Shown: one piece after another, positions 44,388 through 55,143 of the stretch
Numbering within the stretch: the first letter of the stretch is position 1
Layout of the letters: every line of letters begins with the position of its first letter
DNA from: Cladocopium goreaui
Taxonomy: Eukaryota > Sar > Dinophyceae > Suessiales > Symbiodiniaceae
Reading direction: 5' to 3'
NCBI GenBank assembly: GCA_947184155.2
Contig: CAMXCT020001002.1
Location: 392,013 to 456,012, forward strand
DNA length: 64,000 bases
Notes under the pieces: generated by a model
Seen by the model: the letters and a program-made list of their open reading frames with translations, nothing else
Databases searched by the model: none
What the model was told of the DNA's origin: nothing
Position numbers and translations under genes: made by a program

Positions 44388-44656
44388 CTGACACCCGAGG
44401 TTTGGGAAACTCGAAAAACTCGATACTTACACGGAAAGAGGATGTAAGAGGCAAGTGGGAAATAGTGGGAATACATCCAGACTCGAGAGGCACCCAAATG
44501 ATGGCAGGATAGTTGAAAGACTGAAAAATAACAATGGTATGCATGGATTTGGACACTGAATGATCGGGTCAACGTGCAAAATGCTAGTTTCAGATATGAA
44601 AGGTGCGGGACAGCGTGCCAGGTGCCCTGCCAAAACATTTACCCGAAGGGCAAGTG

Positions 44657-45376
44657 TCAGGAGCAAAGCAAATCTTGCGGAGTCATCCTGAGCATTCTCT
44701 GATGGAAGACCCATGTGCACCACCCAAAGCGCTTTGGGGTGGAGGGGCCTCTGTGCGTCAGCCAAAAAAACTGACGGAACAACGTGAATCTGTGTTCATA
44801 CTCTTGACCGGAACTCAAAGCCACTTCACCGCAATACAAAATCCTTTTGCAATTTGCTTGGCTTCAAGCCCAAGCGATCACCAACTCTCAAACACAGAAA
44901 ACACAGATGTGAGATCATGCGCTGACCCACCAAAGTATTGCATAAAATCTATGAAGCAGCACCTGAGACATTCAAGCAAATCGTCAGAACATAGATCTGT
45001 TGGAACAAAGGAGAGTGTCTGTGAAACTAGACTAGCAGAACCACGATGCAAATGAACAAGAACTTGGCGCACTGGAGCGCCCGTTTAAGTCCATCTGGCT
45101 GCCCTCGATCGGGCGAGAAGCCTGGCAGAAGGAATACGAATACTTCAAAAAATGAACTTGAGCACCAGTGATCCCGGGTGCATAAAAGAGCTGTGCAACG
45201 AAAGGCAATCGATTTGCTGTGGGGCCAGTACGGGGCCTGGGCCTGAGGATAGTTTTCTTTGTGGTTGAGAGAAGATCAAAACGAATTGGGCTGAACTTTG
45301 AGCGCTTACGGCTTACAGTGGGGCTTACAGCAAGACAGAAAGATTTCAGCGGACTCTCGAGCAATGACTTCCACAT
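44657..45376 (-). CDS. minus-strand gene upstream of CFAP99-like gene, unknown function
   Basis: An ATG at 45376 opens MWKSLLESPLKSFCLAVSP, with RSKFSPIRFDLLSTTKKTIL, ANRLPFVAQLFYAPGITGAQ and VHFLKYSYSFCQASRP. Next exon, about 45030-44880: SLVSQTLSFVPTDLCSDDLL, RCCFIDFMQYFGGSAHDLTS, ending at a GTGATC donor. A third, about 44830-44660, contains YEHRFTLFRQFFWLTHRGPS. Basic at the N-terminus and hydrophobic later. No family recognised. Whether it continues into the CFAP99-like gene is unknown; the sharp change in character argues against this. Confidence 0.45.
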
Positions 45377-45591
45377 TAATCATTCAGGTTTCCTTCTTGC
45401 GAACTCCTGGCAAGTTGGGTGGATGTTTGGGAGGGAGCTCAGCCCAGCCGACCTCATCAAGCTGCAACGGAGAAGGCTCATCACCTGCCATCAACGCGCT
45501 CTCGGGGCAGTCTCATCCCATGTGTGTCGCGTGGAACCAGCTGGAACCCACTTAATAATACTTAATATTCATTACCAGTAGTACCGCACAA

Positions 45592-45629
45592 GGCGGTGGC
45601 GGAAGTTTCAAAAATAGGAAACCTATAGG
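45592..45629. other. repeat-boundary motif GCGGAAGTTTC, second copy
   Basis: GGCGGTGGCGGAAGTTTC, AATAGGAAACCTATAG. It matches the motif at 14391-14430 and, like it, is followed by tandem repeats. Confidence 0.55.
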
Positions 45630-45694
45630 AGAGGTTGGTTGTTGTGAATCACAGATGGCAGAGCGAAGCCAGTGACGGACCGAAAGGTTAATGA

Positions 45695-46025
45695 GGTCTC
45701 CTCTCTTTCTCTCTCTTTCTCTCTCTTTCTCTGAAAATCTACCTACCTGCCTACCTATCTATCTATGTATCTATCTATCTTTCTTTCTATCTAGCTATCT
45801 ATCTATCAAGCTATCTATCAATCTATCTAATCTAATCTAATCTAAAACTTATCTAAATCTAATCTAATCGACCTATCTATCAATCTATCCATCTATCCAT
45901 CCATCCATCTATCCATCTATCCATCTATCCATCTATCCATCTATCCATCTATCCATCTATCTATCCATCCATCCATCCATCTATCTCTCTCTCTCTCCCT
46001 CTCTCTTTCTGTCTATCTGTCTATC
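45695..46025. repeat. TCTT, CTAT and CCAT microsatellites
   Basis: CTCTCTTT, then CTAT, ATCTA and CCATCTAT runs, ending in a CT/CTGT run. Confidence 0.95.
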
Positions 46026-46039
46026 TGCAAGCTTGAAAA

Positions 46040-46230
46040 CGAAGCTATTCTGTGAGACTTCCTCGGTTTTCGAACTTGACAACATCAAAAAAAACGCAGC
46101 AATTCAGCAAGACGTCCTCAATTTTTGCGCTTGACAACATCAAAAACGAAGCAATTCTGCGAGACTTCCTCATTTTTTAAACTGACAACATCAAAAACGA
46201 AGCAATTCGGCGAGGCTTCCTTCAAAAATG
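46040..46230. repeat. 51-55-bp repeat, four copies
   Basis: GAGACTTCCTC (or close variants) at 46054, 46109, 46161 and 46212, each preceded by AACATCAAAAACGAAGCAATT or a variant. Shares GCGAGACTTCCTC with the 17.0-17.45 kb repeat. Confidence 0.85.
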
Positions 46231-46249
46231 GAAAGTTGAGTGCAGAGCT

Positions 46250-46640
46250 GACGGCCTCGTTTTGCGATTTTTCGACTCCACCTGTCTAAAGTACTGCGCC
46301 TGCCACGAAAAAGTGATACCGGGTCATACGAAGTGCTGCACCTGTCACGCAAAATCATCTCAGCAAACCTGAAGATCTGATGCTCCAAAATGCAACCCCC
46401 TTCAAGAAATCAGCGCCCGAACCTCCTAACAGCTCTGATGAAGATGTCTCTTGTACTGTGCCTGCCACGGAAAATGCATCTTTGCAGGTCCTGTTCAAAT
46501 GTCCCACGCCTGCCATCGTTTTTGGAAATGCTACAAAACCCTCACGTTTTGCTCACTTTTGACAAGGTCCACAATCCCTTGCGCCTGCCACGCAAAAGCA
46601 CATCTGAACGTCCAAAAGTGCTCCGTACCCCAGCCAGTTT
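46250..46640. repeat. degenerate CGCCTGCCACGCAAAA repeat
   Basis: The word CCTGCCACG or CCTGTCACG recurs about every 50-80 bp (46296, 46334, 46468, 46588 region), within otherwise diverged sequence. Confidence 0.5.
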
Positions 46641-47216
46641 TTTACACTTTTGACTTCGAAATGTGCTTCGCGCCACAACGGCGTGCACTTTTTCGACATT
46701 GCAACTTCCAAAAGTGGTCCGAACATGTCCGAACATGGTGGGTCTTGTGCATTTTGACTTCGAAATGTGCTTCGCACATCTTCGCACCACAACGGTGTGC
46801 ACTTTTTCGACATCTCAACTTCCAAACGTGGTCCGAGAATGGTGTGCTTTGTACATTTTGACCTCGAAATGTGCTTCGCGCCACAACGGCGTGCACTTTT
46901 TCGACATCGCAACTTCCAAAAGTGGTCCGAACATGTCCGAACATGGTGTGTCTTGTACATTTTGACTTCGAAATGTGCTTCGCACATCTTCGCACCACAA
47001 CGGCATGCACTTTTTCGACATCTCAACTTCCAAACGTGGTCCAAGAATGGTGTGTTTTGTACATTTTGGCTTCGAAATGTGCTTCGCCCCACAGCGGCGT
47101 GCATTTTTTCGACATCTCAACTTCCAAAAGTATCCAAAAGTGGTCCGGACCTGCTGTGTTTTGTACATTTTGACTTCGAAATGTGCTTCGCGCCACAACG
47201 GCGTGCAATTTTTCAT
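46640..47216. repeat. 104-bp satellite with alternating A/B monomers
   Basis: CTTCGAAATGTGCTTCG (or a one-base variant) begins at 46654, 46758, 46862, 46966, 47070 and 47174, always 104 bp apart. A monomers have CGCGCCACAACGG and GAACATGTCCGAACATGG. B monomers have CGCACATCTTCGCACCACAACGG and GAGAATGG or AAGAATGG. The period is not a multiple of three, which speaks against coding, although most frames are open on both strands. Confidence 0.95.
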
Positions 47217-47469
47217 CTCTCCTCCGCACCCGCCGCTTTAGCGAGCCTACTTTTCGACCTTCCGGAGCCACAAATCATTGGAAAAACACAGTGTTTCGCG
47301 ACTTTGCTGCCTTTTCGCGCACCTCGGATCTTCTTTCTTCTGAGACTTTCTCTTTTTTGATCTTCTTTCTTCTTCTCTTCTCTTCTCTTCTTTGACTCTT
47401 ACCACCTCTGTTTTCATCTGTCCATACTGTCGGAAGTTTGACTTTTAAACTTCCTTCGAATCAGCAAGC

Positions 47470-47824
47470 ATGCCCGGCAGTTCTGAAGCGCAGCCACTGG
47501 GGACTTGGTTGACCTGTGGGCCCACTGCAGGGCACATGTGCGTGGCACAACGTTGGGCAGTCACGTCAGCCTGGTTCTGAAGGTGCTTCTTGACGGGGAC
47601 CTTAGCCAGGTCCGTCAAGCCATGTGGTCAAACGTGATGACAGCCTGATGACATGCGATGAGCCAACTGCACAAATTTCTCTCGGATGTGATGTAGCACA
47701 CGGCTTCACTGAACTTGCTGTCATGAGATTGCTGCATTGCAGGCCACGCACTAGTCGCCTCTGCCGGGCGTTCAGGCAAATTGAATCTTTCACACATCAT
47801 CGGGCAAACTCAAGGAGGATGTGA
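47470..47824 (+). CDS. plus-strand exons, unknown protein
   Basis: ATG at 47470 opens MPGSSEAQPLGTWLTCGPTA. A second frame, about 47490-47640, is stronger (DLVDLWAHCRAHVRGTTLGS, VSLVLKVLLDGDLSQVRQAM), and a third, 47624-47824, has SLGCDVAHGFTELAVMRLLH and SRLCRAFRQIESFTHHRAN. The phases differ, so at least one junction is missing. Helical and soluble. This gene and the minus-strand gene at 45.4 kb diverge from the 45.6-47.2 kb repeat block. Confidence 0.4.
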
Positions 47825-48339
47825 TCCAGTCCTGTATAGAAATGCACCTTTGTTAAAGTCAAAATTGATAGTGATGTTGGTCGCCTCTGTCATTGCTACT
47901 GTTTCCTCCACCCATCTTCCCCATTGCTAGCTCCACAGTGTAATGTTGTGTTTATTGTCAAGGTCCGACAGTATGAGATCCTGTGATCTCCTCCTCTCCC
48001 TCTATCCATCGTCATCCACTCTGTTTTCAAGTGTCATATCCGGTCCCTGTGTTGCTATGACTGCTATGACTGCTATGCCTGCCTGCACAAGAAGAGGCTT
48101 CGAACCTGAAGCATGTCAGAGAAGAGCCGTTTGGTCAGAAGTCTGAAGTTCCCTTTTAAACTTTATATTACACAACCAGTTTGTTGTATGCATTAGTGGA
48201 AGCATCCCAATGTCTGCAAGGGCCACTTCAACACCTGGACTGCTGGTCCTTAAAAATCGATCAAGGGTGCAGGTCAACTGTGTCAACTCAGGTCAGAGCA
48301 GCATGCTGTGCAGCGACCAGGCCATAGCGCTGCAAAGAG

Positions 48340-48504
48340 GACCGCCTGTGCGCCATGGGAAAATTGGCCAATGAGACAATCACCTGGCAGGCGGCAGGCC
48401 TGCCGGAGCCACGGCCTGACAAAGGCGTCATGATGTTTGATGCGTTGATGTTTGTTGAGTTTCTGCAGTTTCCAAAGTGGAACATGTCTGAAGCATCTTG
48501 ACCA
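48340..48504 (+). CDS. plus-strand exon, unknown protein
   Basis: After CGCTGCAAAG, the frame EDRLCAMGKLANETITWQAA, GLPEPRPDKGVMMFDALMFV, EFLQFPKWNMSEAS ends in TGA. Composition and the Trp/Phe pattern look strongly coding. Between 47824 and 48340 only weak frames are seen. Confidence 0.45.
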
Positions 48505-48640
48505 ATCTATGCCAATCTTGACTAATCTGGACCCGTGTCAAAGCGTGTCAAAGCACCAAATGATCACAATTCAAAAATGGATTTCATCGATTTCGGCCGG
48601 TGCAGTATACATCAGTAATTCGTAGCAATCATAATTCCAA

Positions 48641-51120
48641 TTAGTACACCGTGTAGCGCCTTCTGGAGGAATTAATCGCCTTGCTGAGTGGATGTGTGGC
48701 GCCAGACTTGGGCACGGCTCCGGTCTCAGACGGCATTGCGGCAGGTCTAAGGCCCCCACCTGGGGTCGGTAAAGAACTCGGGCAAGTGGAGAAGGCCAGC
48801 CTTGAGCAGAAAATCCAAATTTTGCTTTCAAGCCATTAGGAGTCACCAGAGTCGCTTCAATCAGTTTGCCTTGTGTTGCTCCCACTCTTCACAGAAAATG
48901 TCAACCTCAATCCAAGAGTCATGAACGCACTCTGATCTGCGCGGCTGGAAATTGCGTTTCTCATCTCTCTGTCTCGGTGTTGCAAGGTCAATGTACTGCA
49001 CATGCAAATCAAATGCAGCTCTGCTAATGCCAAGGTTGGTACCAGCCAAGCTCCGCCATCATCTCCGGCTTGGGCCTCGTAGCACGAAGACATCTTTGAA
49101 ATCATGGCCTTCATGCTCCCAATGGTTCCTAGGTGTTTCCATTAGGTGTTTCCCCTGTGCTTGCAAACATCCTGGAGATGTCTTAGCCCCTGCGGGCACC
49201 TCTCGCAGAACCTCCTGGACGTGGGCAGCAGCTGCTCTCATTGAAGCCATTGACGCCCTGCAGAGCCAGTGATGAACACAAAGCCTGCGGTATTTGTCTT
49301 TGATTCGCCAATCCTGACCTTCCACACAAAATTGTATTGAAGCATGAGCACTGGGGAGATGGCTTGAGGGCAACGGCATGCACCACTGCAGTCATGTGAC
49401 TGGCCTTTGCCAAGGCACATTTTTCAAAAATGATCAAAAATGATCAAAAATGCAGGCCAGGAGACTTGGCATCGGAGTTTCACTGAGCACTCGACATGTG
49501 CAACTTCCAGAAACATCCGGACCTCGATTGCGGCACACATGGAGGCTGCAAATGAGATGCGAATGTGGTCTTTGCCGGAGACTTCACTCTCTGAAGAACC
49601 AAGGATGGAGCTAGCGCCATGTATTGCTGCAACCTCAACATTGAAGCTACTGAAGCTATGCCAACGATGGGATTCGCTGGGCCTGCTCTGACCCGAAGAC
49701 CTGGAAAATGGAAAGTGTGGTGTGTGGCACTAGTTGGTTCGCTCTCGGGCCCACACTGCCAGCAGGTCCTGTCAGTTATGGCCTGTGAAGAAGTTCGCAT
49801 CACATTTTGCAGCTCATGTCCTTGTGAACTTGTGATGTTCTCGTTTCATGGTTTTCTACTTGCTCCAGATTCCTCAGCAAGACTTCTGCATGGACATGCA
49901 TGTCGAGGTGCTGCTCTCGACTCTTTCCCACCATGATATTTTGCCATATCTATACCGCCTATACCATTCGATGCCATTCCCACATCAACGTACCTGGTAG
50001 AGGAGCGCCAAAGCTTCAGGCAGGCTCTGTGTTGTTTCGCTGGCCTGCAAGACTTCATTCATGCGCACATTGAACCACAACAGACTGCTGATCTTGTAAG
50101 AAAATCGTAAATCAATGTAAATCATGATGTTCAAGATATCTATTTGCATTTTGTCAAGAAAGAAGGAATGAAACCGGTTTTGGACCGCTTGGCTAGCTTC
50201 AGTTTACACCACAGAGCCGGATTGCCTTCGAGCCCGATTTGGGCTGGGAATTCTTCCAGGGTTGGCTTGGAAGTAGCTGGGCTTTCCTTGCTCACCCACA
50301 TGCAAATTCAAATGGTAAAGTTTAGTTCCAAAATTAAAAAACACTTGGATCAAGAACAGCGAATTTGCATAAGCTAGGGCAGGCACACAAGGAAATCATC
50401 TGAGAACACAGTCCTGCCACATGCAGTCGCACTGGTTGCACTGCTGCTTGATTCTACCAAACAATGTGTTGGAGAAGGGATGAGAAGGGTAGATCAGTAC
50501 ACAAGGTATCAGTTCCTCTTCATGATGCATCCATGCAACACAGCTGCTGCCATAAGGAAGGTCCGATCCTGAGTGTCGCAGGTCTCTCAGTTGTGCAGTC
50601 AGGTCTGATGCTAAGAATATCTTAGAATCCTCTGGATCCTTTTGCTCCATGATGATCATGATGCGATCTACGAGTATTGAACCATCTACAAGTGCAGTAT
50701 CAGATGTATCAGCGACAGTGGCCAAACGACTTCAGGATTCAGTTGCTTTGACCAACTCTAGCACAGAGGGTCATCATGGCGGTTCACCCAGCTACCAAGA
50801 AGCTACCCATGGTTGGGAAGCTGCCCCAGAGTGTATCGAATAGATTTGAGTGAGCTGTTTCAGAAAAGGCGGTTTGCATCAGGTGACGGCAGCGTCCCAA
50901 CCAAGATGCACACTAACTATAAGAATTACTGTAGCCTGTGCTGCCTTTACTTCAAATGACCATATGGCATATGGTTTGGGATGCATTCTGGAAACAAAAC
51001 GTCTTCGTCAACAAAAAGCATCCTGCACAAACACAAGGACACTGGAAGCACAATTTGCTTTGAGTTGTGACACCTGTGGCATCAGATCTACTTCGCAGAT
51101 CAAACTAGCCAACTCCAATG
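48641..51120 (-). CDS. large spliced gene, about eight exons, unknown function
   Basis: In order: 51120-50882 (ELASLICEVDLMPQVSQLKA, a TGA at 51008-51010, then IWSFEVKAAQATVILIVSVH); 50725-50396 (ALVDGSILVDRIMIIMEQKD, IFLASDLTAQLRDLRHSGSD, CVAWMHHEEELIPCVLIYPS); about 50310-50145 (KPTLEEFPAQIGLEGNPALW); about 50095-49994 ending at GTACGT (LLWFNVRMNEVLQASETTQS, LPEALALLYQ); about 49655-49440 (NVEVAAIHGASSILGSSESE, HIRISFAASMCAAIEVRMFL); 49345-49059 (DWRIKDKYRRLCVHHWLCRA, AAAAHVQEVLREVPAGAKTS); about 49010-48870 (AAFDLHVQYIDLATPRQRDE, SWIEVDIFCEEWEQHK, then a GC donor); and 48760-48641 (RPAAMPSETGAVPKSGATHP, TAA). Mixed alpha/beta character. No family recognised. Confidence 0.55.
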
Positions 51121-51343
51121 CATGGCTTCAGTTGAAAAGCCATGAGGAAAAATTCAGATAAAGTAGTGCCGGCCCGCCCTTTCATTGCAAACTATGCATG
51201 CTGTCGACTAAAGGCCCGAGAATGGGCACGTCCAACTTGCAAGCCTTCGCAACAGCCTCAACAAGCCACAATGTCGCATACCCAACTTCGCTTCTACACA
51301 ATCTGATCACAGTGTGCAGCCCAGTACACAAGTGGCCCCAAGT

Positions 51344-51611
51344 CTAAGCCTCTAAGAGCCTCCAAGCGAATACGGGATAATTATGGGAGATGTTGGCGGC
51401 CCCTCCTTGTCGCTCGTACAGCCTTTTGCAGCCCAGAAACGATGGTCCGGCTTGCCTTTGTACCAAGTCCACCTGGGTGGAAGTGTGTGGAAGCACAATA
51501 TGCCACAAGCATGCGCAAATTTGCAATCAAGTGCCCTATCTCCCCGGCAATCGCACCTCCATCAAGTGTTTGTTTGCCTCCTGGCCAGAAACATGCAGTC
51601 CACTCAGTCAA
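51344..51611 (-). CDS. exon-like frames, unknown protein
   Basis: Two overlapping minus frames: 51611-51381 (DGGAIAGEIGHLIANLRMLV, KASRTIVSGLQKAVRATRRG) and 51526-51344 (TQVDLVQRQAGPSFLGCKRL, GAANISHNYPVFAWRLLEA). They probably represent one exon plus an intron edge. May be the 5' part of the gene at 48.6-51.1 kb. Confidence 0.35.
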
Positions 51612-51649
51612 CTAAGGCTATCAGCTGACGTTAGTACGGTCCAGCACAA

Positions 51650-52300
51650 TTAGCTTGTCACAAGCAAAGGACACTTTTTGACGATGCCCCGCGCGGCCCT
51701 ATGACAAACTCGTGACTACACCGAAAAGTGGGGGCCTGTCACGATGCAAACATGGAGTGCTTATACAATAGCATGGCGCGTCCTCCTGGCAATTTGAGAT
51801 GCAGCCAGGTATCGACTTGCCAATTCCCAAGCAGAACGACAGGTCGAATTGCTTCAAAAGGCTAGCTCATGGAGACACAGAAGTAAGCGGAGCTGTCCCG
51901 TGCAAGCAGGCTGGCTCACACCAACGAAAGTTAGACACGGTTGGTCACTGAGAAGCAAGCTGTGCAACAATGAAATATTAAGTCATATTATATTATATTA
52001 ATTATTAATTAATATTGATTTATATTGATATCATTGAATATTGGGACTGTCAAAATGCATTGGATTTTTGGCTCCCTGCTTGCCTGTATGTCTGGCTGGG
52101 CCAGCTCCGGAAACCTTGAGACTTAACTCAACCATTGCGGGCTCTTGACAGGCAACTTGCCCCGGTCTGAGGCAGTGCTCAAACTTTCATGAGGTTCAAG
52201 TTGGTCAAGCACCAGGCATAAACCTGCTCTAACCATCAGGCAAGGCGGCAGGCATATTGGTAGATCAGACTACAACCACGGACTCACCGTGCTCACCGGG
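51650..52300. other. no gene recognised; short AT-rich stretch
   Basis: ATTA/TATTA-rich words at about 51980-52040 and otherwise nothing distinctive. Confidence 0.35.
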
Positions 52301-52305
52301 TCCAC

Positions 52306-52511
52306 CAACATCAGCACAGCCACCAATGGATGGATCCTGGCACAACATCTGCAGGGCCTCTTCCACCCCTCTCAGCAGATTCAAATAGTGTCATGCGCTG
52401 GAAGAACACGAGAGTCAATAAACGAGGAAAGAAAAACATATCTCAATACCTAGGATCTCTTTGGAGCTTATCTATCACGCAGAGACATCTGCCATCACGG
52501 CAATGATTGAG
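52306..52511 (+). CDS. two plus-strand exons, unknown protein
   Basis: About 52306-52440: STATNGWILAQHLQGLFHPS, IQIVSCAGRTRESINEERKT. About 52455-52511: ISLELIYHAETSAITAMIE, ending at a near-perfect GAG/GTATGT donor. A 153-codon minus frame (52904-52443) covers the same DNA; the good donor makes me prefer plus. Confidence 0.35.
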
Positions 52512-53022
52512 GTATGTTGTGGGCAGGTGAAGTGGAAGGCCAGCCAGAGTTACAAGGTGAGGTGCCTGATGGTGAGTAGGTCTAGGCAAGAGCGTGGCTT
52601 GATGTGTTTTCATGTTTTGGTCTGGTCTGCATTTTTGGGGTGCGTTCCTCGAGATAAGCCTAAGTTGGAACCAAAAGCAGCAATTGTTTGGATGCTCAAG
52701 CTGTTTGGCTGCTACGATTTTGTGTGTTTCAGTTAAGACATGCAAAAGGAGATGCAGGTAGGAGGTAGGCATCCAAAAAACACCGCAAATGCCGGCATTA
52801 ACCTTCAAACCCGTGTCAATAGCAACGTTTATCTCGTTTTGAAGCGATAAAATACTTCTCCTTTCAAGCTTTTGGGCACCGTTCGAAACACATGTAAAAG
52901 CCACATGCCAAATAGCAGAATGCTACGCCCTTTGGCAGGCAAAAGTTCAGGTATGTACCGCCATGTTTTCTAGCTGACCAGGACTGCGAAAAGCGTCGAA
53001 CATAGCTGTCTTTTGTATTCTT

Positions 53023-53572
53023 TTGTCATTTCTAGTTTTTGATGAGCTTCTTTGTTCGACTCTACTCTTACTCCTGTTCCGTATTTGGGTTTGTGAAGCC
53101 TCTTCTTTGGCAGTGGTCTTGCGCGGTTCAGAATTTAGATGCCTGCTCGACTACTCCTCCGCTGTTTTGAGAGATACTGTGCAGTGTGGGCAAGAAACAC
53201 CAACCCCAAGCCTCAGAAGCAAAGGCAGCCTCTAAAGCTTTGATACTCCTGGAAGGAATGCAACGGCAGTATGAGTCTGAGGCATCAGCGAGTGTCCGAA
53301 AAAAGGTCAAGACTGAACCACAGGGTACCACAGGCAGAGAATTAGGAAACAGACCACTGTTGACATTCTTCGTCACCCACCAAGGTTGGAATCAAAATCT
53401 GATGAGCTCCTGGGGAAGCCTTTCTTGGCGAGCACATCAGCCTTGCAGAACTTCAGGTAGTCATGGTCTTTCAACAAGCAAGCCTGCAACGGCCAGGTAT
53501 GAGGACCTTGAGGACCTTGAGGACACATCATTTGTGAATCCACTCTGGCTATGTGAAGCTGGCAGGGCCTGA
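53023..53572 (+). CDS. plus-strand gene with a possible nuclear charged segment
   Basis: The upstream frame, 53023-53180, is hydrophobic at its start (LLCSTLLLLLFRIWVCEASS) and then RGSEFRCLLDYSSAVLRD. The next frame, 53186-53350, is strongly coding: QASEAKAASKALILLEGMQR, YESEASASVRKKVKTEPQGT. Its VKTEP resembles a sumoylation consensus, and KKVK is a basic patch, hinting at a nuclear protein. A third part (YEDLEDLEDTSFVNPLWL) ends with TGA at 53570. Exon borders unresolved. Confidence 0.4.
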
Positions 53573-53864
53573 TGGATCGTCTTCAGGCGCTTCTGCACAG
53601 CCCAGGTGCAGCCACTCGCCCAGGCGTCCTTGCTGGGCCGTTGGCCAGGTGGGCAACGACCACCTTTGGGCAGCCCATACCTTAGTGACAGAAATGCCAT
53701 GAAATGCGATGGTTTTTTGATCACCCCAACTACCCAAAGCCCTTCTGGGGCCAGGTGCCAAAAGCCGATAGGGCTCCCAGCATCACACCTGAGGCGTCAT
53801 ATTTCGTATGTCAAAAAAAAAACAGAAGCCACGATTCTACATATCATCTGCACCATGATCATCC

Positions 53865-54490
53865 ATGATCCGTGAATTCCACATCTTGGACGAAACTGCC
53901 TCTTCTCACCATCGCCTGCGAAAAATGGTGCTTCCTTACCCACCAACCGCGGGTCTCCACCGATACAGGATGGACCTGGTGGTTTGGTGTCCTCAGCTCC
54001 GCGTTCTGAAGCCTCTCAGTTGCTTCAATGTATTACTGAGCACCATGCCGGGTAGCCATTGCACAGGGCATACCTCGCAGGAATCAATCAGGAATTCACG
54101 GTGCTACCACCCAAACAGCTCTAAAGGGCTCACAAGTTCACAAGGAGTCACTTTGATCACTTTGATCACTTTGATCACTTTGATCACTTTGATCACTTTG
54201 ATCACTTTGATCACTTTGATCACTTTGATCACTTTGATCACTGTAAATGGCCCCGTTTCGACATGTCGGAGCAAACAAACATCAGAAATCGGACACAGCC
54301 AAGAAGCTGTCCGAATGCGGGCGAAACCTCGAGGGTATAACGTGAGATCCTTGCGTTGGAGGCGCTTCCAACGAAATGAAATGTGTGCAGTCATTTGTTT
54401 CTTTTGGTTTCTTCGTGTACATGTCACAGGTCCAGGATTGGCTGCAACAGAAGCAAGTAGAAGCAATCAAAAATGCAAGAATACCCCAGC
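53865..54490. other. coding-like region on both strands around a 9-bp repeat
   Basis: Plus 53865-54500 reads IREFHILDETASSHHRLRKM before the repeat. Minus 54466-54104 reads MTAHISFRWKRLQRKDLTLY before it. The 9-bp repeat keeps both open, so neither can be chosen. Confidence 0.25.
54148..54243. repeat. 9-bp repeat TCACTTTGA, ~10 copies
   Basis: Perfect head-to-tail nonamers, each containing the palindrome TGATCA. Translated, they give Thr-Leu-Ile on plus and Lys-Val-Ile on minus. Confidence 0.95.
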
Positions 54491-55064
54491 TTACTTGTGA
54501 TCACAAAGGCCCTGCTGTGCCAGGAAAGCAGGTGTGATTCTTCCAAGTAGGCCAAGTAGCAGGGTGTAGTTGTGATCAATGAAGGACTTCTGATTTTGAA
54601 GGCAATCCATGCAAATAAAGAGGGCATCTCCGGCAAGATCAGCAACGTTTTGGTCCTGAATCAGCCCAAAACTGTCATGAAAAAGCACATTTTGAGCTCT
54701 ATACTCTATACCCCTCGCTCTCTCTGCCTCCCTCACTTCTGCCTCTCTCTCTCTCTCTCTCTTTATCGGTCTCTCTCTCTCTCTTTCTTTCTCCCTCTCT
54801 CTTTCTATTGCCATTGCGATCTGTCTGCCCCGTGGGTTGAAGTTTGATGAAGGGTGTGTCAATTTGCTGGTCCTCGATATTGTAGTCTTCGGCAGATATT
54901 CCCGGATGGAAAACATACGCATCCTTGGCAAGAATGGATCCCGACAACATGCCGCAAGGGTTGCACTGTCCTCTTCCAGAACAACGCGAGGGATGGCACA
55001 AACAGCAGCTTATGTAGTCAGTAAATTTCCGCTTTTTGCCAAACCTTCTAGCTAAAATCCTCAT
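54491..55064 (-). CDS. two-exon minus-strand gene, unknown function
   Basis: The upstream exon, about 55010-54840, has two good frames: one with CAIPRVVLEEDSATLAACCR and MRMFSIREYLPKTTISRTSK, another with ILAKDAYVFHPGISAEDYNI and EDQQIDTPFIKLQPTG. A GA/CT-repeat intron follows (54820-54715). The downstream exon, 54700-54491, is clear: AQNVLFHDSFGLIQDQNVAD, LAGDALFICMDCLQNQKSFI, NYTLLLGLLGRITPAFLAQ. The repeat keeps a long Arg/Glu-rich frame open by chance. Function unknown. Confidence 0.5.
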
Positions 55065-55143
55065 ATATAGGCAGTGAGAGCCTGGGAGGCCACAACAAAA
55101 TCTTCAAGCACTCTCTTCAGAAATCTACTGCCAATTCAATTGG

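Noticed and set aside
44102..44512. 136-codon plus-strand protein
   Set aside because: Exact shadow of the CFAP99-like exon 44387-44127, whose family motifs and splice phases are on the minus strand.
46553..47360. Long frames on both strands in the satellite region
   Set aside because: The 104-bp period is not a multiple of three, so the same repeat is translated in three registers; typical of non-coding satellite.
52443..52904. 153-codon minus frame
   Set aside because: A plus-strand exon with a near-perfect GAG/GTATGT donor overlaps it and reads better, though this is not certain.
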